Position numbers and translations under genes: made by a program. The notes beneath the pieces were generated by a model, which ran no database searches, was not told where the DNA came from, and saw nothing but the letters and a program-made list of their open reading frames with translations. Positions 20,257 through 28,756 of a stretch of 64,000 nt of DNA are shown here, piece by piece. The stretch lies in NCBI GenBank assembly GCA_022826385.1, contig JAJDUZ010000052.1:1-64000 (forward strand). Direction: 5' to 3'. Every line of letters starts with the position of its first letter. The first letter of the stretch is position 1. This DNA is from Silicimonas sp. GTDB lineage: Bacteria > Pseudomonadota > Alphaproteobacteria > Rhodobacterales > Rhodobacteraceae.

Positions 20257-21062
20257 AAACACTGACCGAAATGGCCGTCGCCGTGCTGCAAACGGCCGAT
20301 GGCCGGGAGAAGACAGCGCTGAGCCGAAAGCTGGCCGCATCATGGTTTGCTGCGCGCGAGGCCGGGACCGACATTCCTGTTGGCGAGGCGACCCCGCCTT
20401 TGCGGCCCGCGCGGCCTGAACGCCCCGAATTGCTTGACCCGCGCGACGTGCCGAAGCGCAAGCCCGGCTCGCCCGAAGGGCGGATCGCGCTATTGCATGC
20501 GGTGGCGCATATCGAATTGAACGCGGTCGATCTGCACTGGGATCTGATTGCGCGGTTCGGCCATGTTCGGATGCCACCCGGCTTCTATGACGATTGGGTC
20601 AAGGCGGCGGACGAGGAATCGAAGCATTTCAATCTGGTCAGCGATTGTCTCGAAGCGCTTGGCAGCCATTACGGCGCCCTGCCCGCCCATGCTGGCATGT
20701 GGCGCGCCGCCGAGGACACGGCAAATGACCTTCTGGGCCGGCTGGCCGTCGTGCCGATGGTGCTGGAAGCGCGCGGGCTTGATGTGACCCCCGGCATGAT
20801 CGAGATCTTTCGCAAGGCCGGTGCAACCGAAGCCGTGGCGGCCTTGGAGACGATCTATGCCGAAGAAGTCGGGCACGTGGCCTATGGCTCGAAATGGTTC
20901 CATTTCCTGTGCGGGCGCGACAACCGTGATCCGAAGCCCGTTTTCCATGATCTGGTGCGCCGCTATTTCCATGGCCCCCTGAAACCGCCCTTCAACGAGG
21001 AAAAGCGGGCCGAGGCTGGTTTGCCCCCCGATTTCTATTGGCCGCTGAGCGCCACTGGGTGA
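20253..21062 (+). CDS. DUF455 ferritin-like protein
   Basis: A 269-residue protein of the DUF455 family. Ferritin-like carboxylate/His ligands are visible: 'HIELNAVDLHWD' (H86, E88), 'DEESKHF' (E121/E122, H125), E172 and 'EEVGHV' (E204/E205, H208), so a di-iron four-helix bundle is likely. The reaction is unknown. Its ATG is at the end of the intergenic repeat element and has only a weak GAGGG ribosome site inside that element. Confidence 0.85.
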   Translation: METLTEMAVAVLQTADGREKTALSRKLAASWFAAREAGTDIPVGEATPPLRPARPERPELLDPRDVPKRKPGSPEGRIALLHAVAHIELNAVDLHWDLIARFGHVRMPPGFYDDWVKAADEESKHFNLVSDCLEALGSHYGALPAHAGMWRAAEDTANDLLGRLAVVPMVLEARGLDVTPGMIEIFRKAGATEAVAALETIYAEEVGHVAYGSKWFHFLCGRDNRDPKPVFHDLVRRYFHGPLKPPFNEEKRAEAGLPPDFYWPLSATG

Positions 21063-21261
21063 CGCGCGCGGTTGACGCGTGGTCGCGAATTCCTGGCGGC
21101 GTGGCAGAGGTTTATCTCGGCGAAAAACCGCTCATTGAGCGGCTTCCCCCGCCATCAAGGTCAGCAAACTTGCCTCAGTTTTCCCGGGAAGTTAACACTC
21201 TTGCTGCAGATCGGGACAGGATTTGCGGACGGCTTGGACTCACGGGGAACGGGACAGACCC

Positions 21262-22584
21262 TTGACGCGATCATTGTTTGCCAGAGCTCACTCGGCAATT
21301 GAACGGACTTTTCCGGAGCAGCGCCTGTTCCTGAGATCCGATACCGAAACACGGTTCATCCGGCTTTCCCCGGTCACCCAGTTTGTCGGCGTCACTGGCA
21401 GCGCGATGCTGCTGGGTTGGACGATCGTGTCCTCGGCGATCCTGTTGATGCACTCGCTTGGTGCAGGCGACCTGCGCGAGCAGGCCTTGCGCGAACAGGC
21501 CATCTATGAAGCCCGGCTGAACGAATTGGCCTCCGAGCGTGATGCCCGCGCGACCGAGGCGGCAGCGGCGCAGGAACGGTTTGCAGTAGCCTTGGCTGAA
21601 GTGTCCGCGATGCAGTCCCGCCTTCTGGAATCCGAAGATCGTCGCAAGGAGCTGGAAACCGGCATCGACGTGATCGCGGGCACCTTGCGGGACGCGATGA
21701 AAGAGCGCGACATGGCCCGGGACGAAGCCGAAACGCTGTTGGCCGAACTTGCGGAAACCACGGCCGAACAGCCCGATGTGACCCGTCTGGAAGATCTCGA
21801 GGCGACATTGGGCTTCATGACTGCGGCACTTGGCAATCTGGCCGAAACGCGTGACGAGATGTCCGCCTTCGTCGACGAGGCCGAGCAGCACCTGGACCGG
21901 GTCGCCTTGGAGGAAAAGCTGGAAGGCCAGCGGAACGAGCGTATTTTCACCCAGATCGAAGACGCGGTGACCACCTCGCTGAAGCCGATTGACGACATGT
22001 TCAGCCAGGTCGGGCTGCCGACGGACAGTATCCTTGAACAGGTCCGGCGCAGCTATTCGGGCCGTGGTGGCCCTTTGACACCGATCGTCTTCTCGACCAG
22101 TGGCGACGCAGAGCCTGATCCGCTGACGACGCGGGCGAACGACGTTTTGAGCCAGCTCGACCGTTTGAACCTTTACCGCATCGCGGCCGAGAAACTGCCC
22201 TTCGGGTTTCCGGTGCGCGGCTCCTATCGGTCGACCAGCGGTTTCGGGCCGCGTTGGGGTCGCATGCACGAAGGCCATGATTGGGCCGGTCCGACCGGCA
22301 CGCCGATCCATGCAACGGCGGACGGTGTTGTGTCCTTTGCCGGCAGACAGGGCGGATATGGTAACCTTATCAAGATAAAGCATGATTTCGGGTATGAGAC
22401 CCGGTATGCACATCTGTCACGATTTCGCGTCAAGGTGGGTGATAGGGTCTCGCGCGGCGACCGGATCGGTGATATGGGAAACACGGGGCGATCCACCGGC
22501 ACACACCTTCACTACGAGATTCGTCGTGGGGGAAGCGCCATCAACCCGATGAAATACATCAAGGCAGCGAGAGATGTTTTCTAA
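21262..22584 (+). CDS. M23 family metallopeptidase, membrane anchored
   Basis: Predicted peptidoglycan endopeptidase, 440 residues. A basic N-terminus is followed by one membrane helix, a long coiled-coil rich in Glu/Arg (about residues 65-220) and a C-terminal LytM domain. Zinc ligands are in 'MHEGHDWA' and 'HLHYEIRRGG'. I chose TTG 21262 because 'TRSLFARAHSAIERTF' looks like the true N-terminus; the track's TTG 21223 is an alternative, and neither has a strong ribosome site. It overlaps the bactofilin gene by 11 bases, a frequent pairing in which the bactofilin scaffold positions the peptidase. Confidence 0.9.
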   Translation: MTRSLFARAHSAIERTFPEQRLFLRSDTETRFIRLSPVTQFVGVTGSAMLLGWTIVSSAILLMHSLGAGDLREQALREQAIYEARLNELASERDARATEAAAAQERFAVALAEVSAMQSRLLESEDRRKELETGIDVIAGTLRDAMKERDMARDEAETLLAELAETTAEQPDVTRLEDLEATLGFMTAALGNLAETRDEMSAFVDEAEQHLDRVALEEKLEGQRNERIFTQIEDAVTTSLKPIDDMFSQVGLPTDSILEQVRRSYSGRGGPLTPIVFSTSGDAEPDPLTTRANDVLSQLDRLNLYRIAAEKLPFGFPVRGSYRSTSGFGPRWGRMHEGHDWAGPTGTPIHATADGVVSFAGRQGGYGNLIKIKHDFGYETRYAHLSRFRVKVGDRVSRGDRIGDMGNTGRSTGTHLHYEIRRGGSAINPMKYIKAARDVF

Positions 22585-23074
22585 AAGCAAAATAAACGAG
22601 CCGGGCCCGAAGAACGGGTCCGAGGCACAGAAGGCAGATAAAAAGGACGAAAAGGCCCCCACCATGAGCGATACAAGCACGCCAGGCACCCCGAAAGCTA
22701 AACCGCCCGCATCCGTCCTGTCGGCTGATCTTCAGATCACCGGCAACATCAAGACGACAGGCGACGTGAACATCGAAGGCAATGTCGAGGGCGACATCCG
22801 CGCGCATCTTCTGACCGTCGGCGAAGGCGCCACGGTGAAGGGCGAGTGCATGGCAGATGACGTGGTGGTCAATGGTCGTGTGATCGGCAAGGTGCGCGGC
22901 CTCAAGGTGCGTCTGACCTCGACCGCACGGGTCGAAGGCGACATCATCCACAAGACCATCGCGATTGAATCCGGTGCGCATTTCGAAGGCTCGGTCCAGC
23001 GGCAGGAAGACCCGCTGAACGCGAAAGCCGGGATTGCCGCCGCTCCGAAGCCGGCAGCGGCGACAGGCAGCTAA
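22574..23074 (+). CDS. bactofilin
   Basis: Polymer-forming cytoskeletal protein of 166 residues. The central right-handed beta-helix (about 45-145) shows the regular hydrophobic spacing 'GNIKTTGDVNIEGNVEGDIRAHLLTVGEGATVKG', flanked by a Lys/Glu-rich head and an Ala/Pro-rich tail. It starts inside the last codons of the M23 gene, so the two are translationally coupled. Bactofilins recruit wall enzymes at the inner membrane; which cell site is used here is unknown. Confidence 0.92.
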   Translation: MFSKSKINEPGPKNGSEAQKADKKDEKAPTMSDTSTPGTPKAKPPASVLSADLQITGNIKTTGDVNIEGNVEGDIRAHLLTVGEGATVKGECMADDVVVNGRVIGKVRGLKVRLTSTARVEGDIIHKTIAIESGAHFEGSVQRQEDPLNAKAGIAAAPKPAAATGS

Positions 23075-23097
23075 GCCACAGCGCATCAAAACGTGTC

Positions 23098-23131
23098 AAA
23101 GGGCGTCGCGTTGCGGCGCCCTTTCGTTTTT
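23098..23131 (+). terminator. terminator after the M23-bactofilin operon
   Basis: A 12-bp stem with one G-T pair (23098-23109 with 23113-23124), three-base loop, then a T-rich run. It lies 24 bases after the bactofilin stop. Confidence 0.85.
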
Positions 23132-23237
23132 GTGAACATCAGTCACGTTTCCGCGTGCAGCGCGCTTTCCGGTCGCCTTGATCCGATCCCGCTGCTAGCG
23201 ACGAGAGCAACATCTCGACCACGGAAGGCTCTCGCAC

Positions 23238-24620
23238 ATGTTCGGCATCCTCGTTTCGCTCATTTTTCTGGGCGTCATCGTCCTCTCGTTCGTTGTCGTA
23301 CCGAAGCGGGCCTTGGTCGAGGGGTTCTTTGACGGCAAGATGGGCGCGGCGCAGCCGGGGCTCTGGACGCTGGTCCTCAGCCAGGTGACCACGTGGATCT
23401 TTGCCCGGTCGCTGATGAACGCTGCGATCCTTGGCTATTTTTACGGCTTTCCCGGAACCCTCGCCTATGCCGCCTATTACCTGTCGTTCCTGACGGGCGG
23501 CTACATCATCGGCCAATTGCGGCGCGAGGATGCGGGTTCGGTGCAAAGCTGGCTCGGGGCGCGTTTCGGGCGCACCGGACAAGGCACCTATAACGTGGTG
23601 ATCGCACTCCGACTGTTGAGCGAGGTCTTCGCCAACCTGATCGTGGTCGGGCTGATCTTCGACGCCGTCCTGCCCGAGACGATGGGGGCCGGAACCGCCG
23701 CCATCGTGATCGTCGCGCTTTTGGGGCTGGTCTATTCGGCATGGGGCGGTCTGAGCGCCGCCCTGCGCACGGACGTGCTGCAAATGGCCGTGTTCCTTGT
23801 TGTCTTCGCGATTGCCTTTGTCTTCATGGTTACCGGCCCGGACTTCTCGCTGGCCGAGATCGTGACCGCCGAGGGCACAGCAGGTCAGCGACAAGGCTGG
23901 ATCCTGCTGTTGGTCGCCTTCCTGCAGGTCTTCTCCTACCCCGCCCATGACCCGGTGATGATGGACCGAGGCTTCATTGCCGACAAACGCACCACGCGCG
24001 CCTCTTTCCTTCACGCATTCTGGATCTCAACCCTTTGCATCATCGGCTTCGGCTTCTTCGGCATTCAGGCGGCGCTGCAAGAGCAAGCCTATGAAGGCCA
24101 GTTGCTGACCACATGGGCCAACATGTTCCCGGCCTGGGTCTATGCGGCCTTGCTGGTGTCGCTTCTGGTCTCGGCCCTCTCGACACTGGATTCGGCGCTC
24201 AGCTCGGCAGCGCGGCTCTGCGTGGTCGAACTGCGACTTGCGCCCCGCAGCCTGAACGGCGGCCGTGCCGTCATGCTGGTCTTCATGGCGCTTGGCGGCG
24301 CGCTGACCCTCTGGGGGAACGCAACGCTGTTTGATGCCGTCGCTGTCAGCGGCACTGCGTCCATGTTCCTGACCCCGGTCATGCTGGCCGTCTTCGTCTT
24401 TGGCGCGACCGTGCCGCTCTGGTCTTACCTCGTCAGCTATGCGGCTGCGATGCTGGGGGCCTTCGCCTATTTCGCCCGCGACTGGCCCAGCTTCGCGGCC
24501 CTTTTGCCCGACGCCCATAAATACGACCAGCTTCTGGTGATCTGCATTGCGGTTCTGGCGGTGGGCGGGCTGGCCGTGGCCATTGGCGCCCGGCGCGTTC
24601 CAGCGGCGACACAAGGCTAG
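23238..24620 (+). CDS. sodium:solute symporter family protein
   Basis: A 460-residue inner-membrane transporter of the SSS family with about 13 hydrophobic helices. 'ARSLMNAAILGYFYG', 'YSAWGGLSAALRTDVLQM' and 'SALSTLDSALSSAARL' match the family's sodium and substrate regions. It likely couples sodium entry to uptake of an organic solute; the substrate cannot be read. GGAAGG lies about nine bases before the ATG. The gene is single, between a terminator and a convergent DUF2189 gene. Confidence 0.88.
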   Translation: MFGILVSLIFLGVIVLSFVVVPKRALVEGFFDGKMGAAQPGLWTLVLSQVTTWIFARSLMNAAILGYFYGFPGTLAYAAYYLSFLTGGYIIGQLRREDAGSVQSWLGARFGRTGQGTYNVVIALRLLSEVFANLIVVGLIFDAVLPETMGAGTAAIVIVALLGLVYSAWGGLSAALRTDVLQMAVFLVVFAIAFVFMVTGPDFSLAEIVTAEGTAGQRQGWILLLVAFLQVFSYPAHDPVMMDRGFIADKRTTRASFLHAFWISTLCIIGFGFFGIQAALQEQAYEGQLLTTWANMFPAWVYAALLVSLLVSALSTLDSALSSAARLCVVELRLAPRSLNGGRAVMLVFMALGGALTLWGNATLFDAVAVSGTASMFLTPVMLAVFVFGATVPLWSYLVSYAAAMLGAFAYFARDWPSFAALLPDAHKYDQLLVICIAVLAVGGLAVAIGARRVPAATQG

Positions 24621-24636
24621 GCCCGGTCGCCCCCGG

Positions 24637-25413
24637 TTACGTCAAAGGATGATAAAGCGCGCGGCGATAGATGTGCCACGTCGCGTGCCCCAAAACCGGC
24701 AGCACAAGGAAGAGGCCAAGAAACGCGGGCAGCATCCCGATAAACAGTGACACCGCGATGATCAGCGCCGACAGCCCCAGCGTCGCCTTGTTGGCGTTCA
24801 CCGTCTTCAGGCTGAGCAGCATGGCCGAGACAAAATCGATCTCTTTATCGACCAGCAAGGGCAGCGACACCGCCGTCAGCCCATAGGTCAGGAAGGCTAC
24901 CACGCCGCCAACGGCGACTTGCGCCGCCAGCATCAGGCGCCCGTCATCCGTGGCCATGAACGCCTCGAGCGAGGTGTTGCCCACGGACGAAACCCCAAGG
25001 AAAAGCGCCACCATCATGTGTGCGAAAAAGCTCCAGAACAGGAAGATCAGCGCCAGCACCACACCGATCCACGGCAATTGCCGCCGCCGTTCCGACCAGA
25101 TCACGCCAAGGATGGCAGTCCGGTCCAGTGGCTCGTCGGCTTCCAACCGTCGGCTGACCTCGTAAAACCCGACCGCCGCAAAGGGCGCAACCAGCGGAAA
25201 GCCCAGCGCCAAGGCCAGTGTCCAAAGGAACGTCCCTGCCCCGACAACGGTCAGCCCGATGCCGAGAATGGCGTAAAACGCTGCGAAAAAGATGCCATAG
25301 CCCGGCGCGCGGCGGAAATCCCAAAGCCCGTACTTCAGCGACGTCCAGATCTCGTGGAAGGTGACCTGGGCGATCTCGGGTTTCGGAGACGCCTCGACCG
25401 TAGTTGCCGTCAT
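24637..25413 (-). CDS. DUF2189 membrane protein
   Basis: A 258-residue integral membrane protein with about six hydrophobic helices, recognised as DUF2189 by 'LKYGLWDFRRAPGYGIFFAAFYAILGIGL' and 'GHATWHIYRRAL'. Such proteins often sit near cytochrome oxidase genes, which is not the case here. Function is unknown. It ends 16 bases from the convergent symporter gene. Confidence 0.85.
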   Translation of the reverse strand: MTATTVEASPKPEIAQVTFHEIWTSLKYGLWDFRRAPGYGIFFAAFYAILGIGLTVVGAGTFLWTLALALGFPLVAPFAAVGFYEVSRRLEADEPLDRTAILGVIWSERRRQLPWIGVVLALIFLFWSFFAHMMVALFLGVSSVGNTSLEAFMATDDGRLMLAAQVAVGGVVAFLTYGLTAVSLPLLVDKEIDFVSAMLLSLKTVNANKATLGLSALIIAVSLFIGMLPAFLGLFLVLPVLGHATWHIYRRALYHPLT

Positions 25414-25512
25414 GGCCCAATCTTGCGCCCTTCCCGGCTTGAAAGCAACTCTGCTTGAAGGTGCCGGGGTGCGTTGGTATCAGCTTGGAACCTGTAATTG
25501 TGGAGTTTCCCC

Positions 25513-26643
25513 ATGCGTGCCGAGGCCGAAAACCTGGTGGCTCAGATCGAGAAATCGCTGAACCTGCTCGCCCAGCGCATGGACTGGGAGACCGCCCCGC
25601 ATCGTTTGGAGGAATTCAACGCGATGGTCGAGGATCCGAACCTCTGGGACGATCCCGAGAAGGCGCAAAAGCTGATGCGCGACCGCCAGATGCTGGTGGA
25701 TGCCGTCGACCGCTATACCGGCATGAAGCAGGAAATGTCCGACAACGTCGAGCTGATCGAGCTGGGCGAAATGGAAGACGACGACGAGGTGGTGAAAGAG
25801 GCCGAAGCGGCGCTGAAGGCGCTGGCCGAACGCGCGGGCAAGGCCGAGATCGAAGCGCTTCTGGACGGCGAGGCCGACGGCAACGACACCTTCCTTGAAA
25901 TCAACGCGGGCGCCGGCGGCACCGAAAGCTGCGACTGGGCCAGCATGTTGGCGCGCATGTATGTTCGCTGGGCCGAAAGCAAAGGCTACAAGGTTGAATT
26001 GCAATCGGAATCCGCAGGTGACGAAGCCGGGATCAAATCGGCCGCCTACAAGATCAGCGGGCCCAACGCCTATGGCTGGCTGAAATCGGAATCAGGCGTG
26101 CACCGGCTGGTCCGGATCAGCCCCTATGACAGCTCGGCGCGGCGGCATACCTCGTTCAGCTCGGTCTGGGTCTATCCGGTGGTCGACGACAATATCGAGA
26201 TCGAGGTGAACCCTTCGGACATCCGGATCGACACCTATCGCTCGTCCGGTGCCGGTGGCCAGCACGTCAACACGACCGACTCGGCGGTGCGGATCACGCA
26301 TATTCCCACGAATATCGTCGTCACCAGCTCGGAAAAATCCCAGCACCAGAACCGCGACATCGCCATGAAGGCCCTGAAATCAAGGCTTTATCAGATGGAA
26401 CTCGACAAGCGGAACGAGGCCATCAACGAAGCCCACGAAAACAAGGGCGACGCGGGCTGGGGCAACCAGATCCGGTCCTATGTCCTGCAGCCCTACCAGA
26501 TGGTGAAAGACCTGCGGACCAATTTCGAGACCTCGGACACGTCAGGTGTTCTGGATGGTGATCTCGACGGCCTGATGGCCGCCACGCTGGCGCTTGGAAA
26601 GGCCGGCGCAAAGCGCGGTGACACGTCCCCGGAGGACGCATAA
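25513..26643 (+). CDS. prfB: peptide chain release factor 2
   Basis: Class I release factor that reads UAA and UGA stop codons. The 376-residue protein has the catalytic 'GAGGQHVN' loop and the family segment '[22 protein letters not shown]'. The stop-codon tripeptide is SPY rather than the SPF of E. coli RF2. The frame is continuous, so the programmed +1 frameshift of E. coli prfB is absent. I chose ATG 25513 ('[15 protein letters not shown]') over the track start 25498. Confidence 0.95.
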   Translation: MRAEAENLVAQIEKSLNLLAQRMDWETAPHRLEEFNAMVEDPNLWDDPEKAQKLMRDRQMLVDAVDRYTGMKQEMSDNVELIELGEMEDDDEVVKEAEAALKALAERAGKAEIEALLDGEADGNDTFLEINAGAGGTESCDWASMLARMYVRWAESKGYKVELQSESAGDEAGIKSAAYKISGPNAYGWLKSESGVHRLVRISPYDSSARRHTSFSSVWVYPVVDDNIEIEVNPSDIRIDTYRSSGAGGQHVNTTDSAVRITHIPTNIVVTSSEKSQHQNRDIAMKALKSRLYQMELDKRNEAINEAHENKGDAGWGNQIRSYVLQPYQMVKDLRTNFETSDTSGVLDGDLDGLMAATLALGKAGAKRGDTSPEDA

Positions 26644-26869
26644 ACCACCCTTCCCTTGACTTCTGTCCGTCAGCCCTAAGTGACTATTGATAACGTCAGC
26701 GAAAGTTGACAGAATAGAAGATAGCCTGGTCACCAAGTAAGTGCCCGTTACAGCGGGACTTGGGCGTCATTTACAGGGCAGCTGACCGACGTCAGTTGTC
26801 GAACCGGAATGACCGACGCAGCGCTGAACCACCGGATATCCACGGCGCGCGCGGCAGATAGGAGGGACC
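26644..26869. other. leader region of the 25-residue-repeat protein gene
   Basis: A perfect TTGACA hexamer occurs at 26706-26711, but I see no matching -10 at 16-18 bases. Downstream, CCAAGT (26732-26737) and CCCG pair with GCGGGACTTGG (26753-26763), giving an imperfect stem with a bulge. An AGGAGGG ribosome site immediately precedes the ATG. The 226-base length suggests a long 5' leader or upstream control. Confidence 0.35.
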
Positions 26870-27886
26870 ATGACGCAGGTCATCACTCGGTATTTCGACA
26901 GTGCGGATGCAGGGCGCAGGGCCAAGAAGGACCTGATCTTCATCAACGACTTCCCGCCCCGCATCATCGACTTCTATGACACCGCCGAAGACGCAGCCGC
27001 AGGCCTTGCCGACAACGGTGTTGGGGCCGAGACGGTTTCGGCCTATACGGACAAGCTGGCCTCGGGCGGGGCCGTGATCCTTGTCCGCGCAGGCTTCCGG
27101 CCTTTGGGCGTGGCGCGCACGACCCGCGAAGCGCTTGACGCATGGGGCGCGGCGGACATGGGCGACGTCGTGGAAGAGGTCCGGATCAAGGACGACACGA
27201 CGCCGCGCAGCGTTTACACCGATCACCGCCTGATGCTGACCCGGACACGCGAGCCGGGCGACACGAATTACTATATGGCGAACTGGCCGATCCCGCTGAT
27301 CAGCCGCAAGAAGCCCAACACCTTCATGCTGACCGCGCCGCACGCCCGGATGGCCGACAAGATCCTGCCGCTGGTGGTGAAAGGCAAACCCTTCACCTTC
27401 AAGCTCTTCGACGAGCACGCCTATATGGCGAACTTCCCGATCGGGCATATCAGCAAGCGCAAACCCTTCGACGGGTTTGCCTTCTCGCGCCATGCGCGGA
27501 TGGCAAACTTCCCGATTGGGCTGATCAGCCGACGCAAGCCGAACACGCGGTCGATCATCGCCCGGCACGCAAGGATGGCAAACTGGCCGGTCCCGCACCT
27601 GATCAATGGCGAGCAAGGCAAAAACGCCCTGATGCCGGGCGCGCCGCGCATGGCAAACTTCCCCATCGGATTGCTGTCGAAACGTCGGCCCTATGACGGC
27701 TTCGCCTTCCCGCGCCACTCGCGGATGGCCAAGTTCCCGATCGGCCTGATCTCGAAGCGGAAGCCGTTTACCGGCTCGATCTTCCCCCGGCACGCAAGGA
27801 TGGCGAACTTCATCCTGCCGCTGGTGGTCCGGTCGGGCTCGCGCGCGCGCGGGTATTTCGGGCTGCCGACCCTCTCGGCACACTGA
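26870..27886 (+). CDS. unknown protein with seven 25-residue tandem repeats
   Basis: A 338-residue protein. Residues 1-135 form a compact alpha/beta-looking domain ('ITRYFDSADAGRRAKKDLI', 'GGAVILVRAGFRPLGVARTTREAL') that recalls the YflT general-stress fold; this is tentative. Residues 136-310 are exactly seven 25-residue repeats, each starting M-A-[NDK], with consensus like 'MANFPIGLISKRKPFDGFAF', and 311-338 is a degenerate eighth. The repeats alternate hydrophobic, basic and aromatic-Gly parts, with Pro at fixed places; no Cys and no membrane helix. A strong AGGAGGG site precedes ATG 26870 and a terminator follows, so it is a single-gene unit. Function is not known to me. Confidence 0.8.
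   Translation: MTQVITRYFDSADAGRRAKKDLIFINDFPPRIIDFYDTAEDAAAGLADNGVGAETVSAYTDKLASGGAVILVRAGFRPLGVARTTREALDAWGAADMGDVVEEVRIKDDTTPRSVYTDHRLMLTRTREPGDTNYYMANWPIPLISRKKPNTFMLTAPHARMADKILPLVVKGKPFTFKLFDEHAYMANFPIGHISKRKPFDGFAFSRHARMANFPIGLISRRKPNTRSIIARHARMANWPVPHLINGEQGKNALMPGAPRMANFPIGLLSKRRPYDGFAFPRHSRMAKFPIGLISKRKPFTGSIFPRHARMANFILPLVVRSGSRARGYFGLPTLSAH
27275..27799 (+). repeat. 75-bp coding tandem repeat, seven units
   Basis: Seven in-frame units of exactly 75 bases, each beginning ATGGC. Third positions differ between units while residues are kept, so the array is held by selection on protein rather than being a recent expansion. Units 3, 4, 6 and 7 are the closest to each other; units 2 and 5 are divergent. 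Confidence 0.85.
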
Positions 27887-27905
27887 CCGCAGTGACATGA
27901 AGCAG

Positions 27906-27943
27906 AACGCCGCCGGGCTGGCTCCGGCGGCGTTTGTTCTTTA
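27906..27943 (+). terminator. terminator after the repeat-protein gene
   Basis: Perfect 11-bp GC-rich stem (27906-27916 with 27924-27934), seven-base loop, followed by a T-rich stretch. It separates the repeat protein from the lactonase-like gene. Confidence 0.85.
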
Positions 27944-27973
27944 CGCTCCCGGGCAACAAGGGAGAACACCGAC

Positions 27974-28756
27974 ATGTCGAACTGGGAGGTCTTCGCGATC
28001 CGTTATGCGGATCAGCAGAACCGCACGCGCGCCCGCGCCTTCCTGATGGATGACAACCACAACGCGCCCCACCCGATCGACTTCTATGTCTGGCTGCTCC
28101 GCCGCGGCGACGAGGTGATTCTTGTCGATACCGGGTTCGACGGCCCCGAGGCCAAGGCCCGCGGCTTCGACCTGCGCCAGGAGGTCGGCTCTGCCCTTGC
28201 GCCATTCGGCCTGAAGCCCGAAGACATCACCAAGCTGATCGTCACGCATCTGCATTTCGACCATGCGGGCGGGTTGCACCTGTTCCCGAACGCCATGCTC
28301 TATATGCAGGCCGCCGAGATGGCTTATGCCACCGGCCCCTGCATGTGCCACGACACGCTGCGCGCACCGTTTACCGGCGCCCATGTCTGCGAAGCGGTGA
28401 TGCGGCTATATGCCGGGAAACTGGTCTTCTTCGATGGCGACGCCGAAGTCGCCGACGGCGTGACCGTGCACGCGATTGGCGGGCACTCGAAGGGCCTGCA
28501 GGCCGTGCGCGTCCGGACCGAGGCCGGGTGGCTGGTCCTCGCGTCGGACGCCGCGCATTTCTATGAGAACTTCCAGCGCCGCGTGCCCTTCCCGCTAGTG
28601 GTCGATGTCGACGACATGCTGACGGGCTTCGACACGCTCTATGCGCTGGCCTCGGAGGAAAGCCTGATCATCCCCGGCCACGACCCATTGGTTCGCAGCT
28701 ATTTCCCGAACGACATCGCGCCCGAGATCACCCGGCTTGACCGCGGACGCACCTAG
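27974..28756 (+). CDS. metallo-beta-lactamase-fold hydrolase (AHL lactonase-like)
   Basis: A 260-residue MBL-fold enzyme with a complete di-zinc site: 'THLHFDHAGG' (H92, H94, D96, H97), H171, D192 and H236 ('IPGHDP'). Length and motif spacing fit the N-acyl homoserine lactonase group (AttM/AiiA type), so ring-opening of lactones is plausible, but other MBL esterases look similar. The start ATG 27974 has GGGAG upstream. Its stop codon overlaps that of the convergent hydrolase gene. Confidence 0.82.
   Translation: MSNWEVFAIRYADQQNRTRARAFLMDDNHNAPHPIDFYVWLLRRGDEVILVDTGFDGPEAKARGFDLRQEVGSALAPFGLKPEDITKLIVTHLHFDHAGGLHLFPNAMLYMQAAEMAYATGPCMCHDTLRAPFTGAHVCEAVMRLYAGKLVFFDGDAEVADGVTVHAIGGHSKGLQAVRVRTEAGWLVLASDAAHFYENFQRRVPFPLVVDVDDMLTGFDTLYALASEESLIIPGHDPLVRSYFPNDIAPEITRLDRGRT

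Noticed and set aside
25513-25600. Programmed frameshift in prfB
   Set aside because: The reading frame is continuous and there is no early in-frame TGA.
27275-27799. CRISPR array
   Set aside because: The 75-bp repeats are in frame, diverged at synonymous sites and have no spacers.
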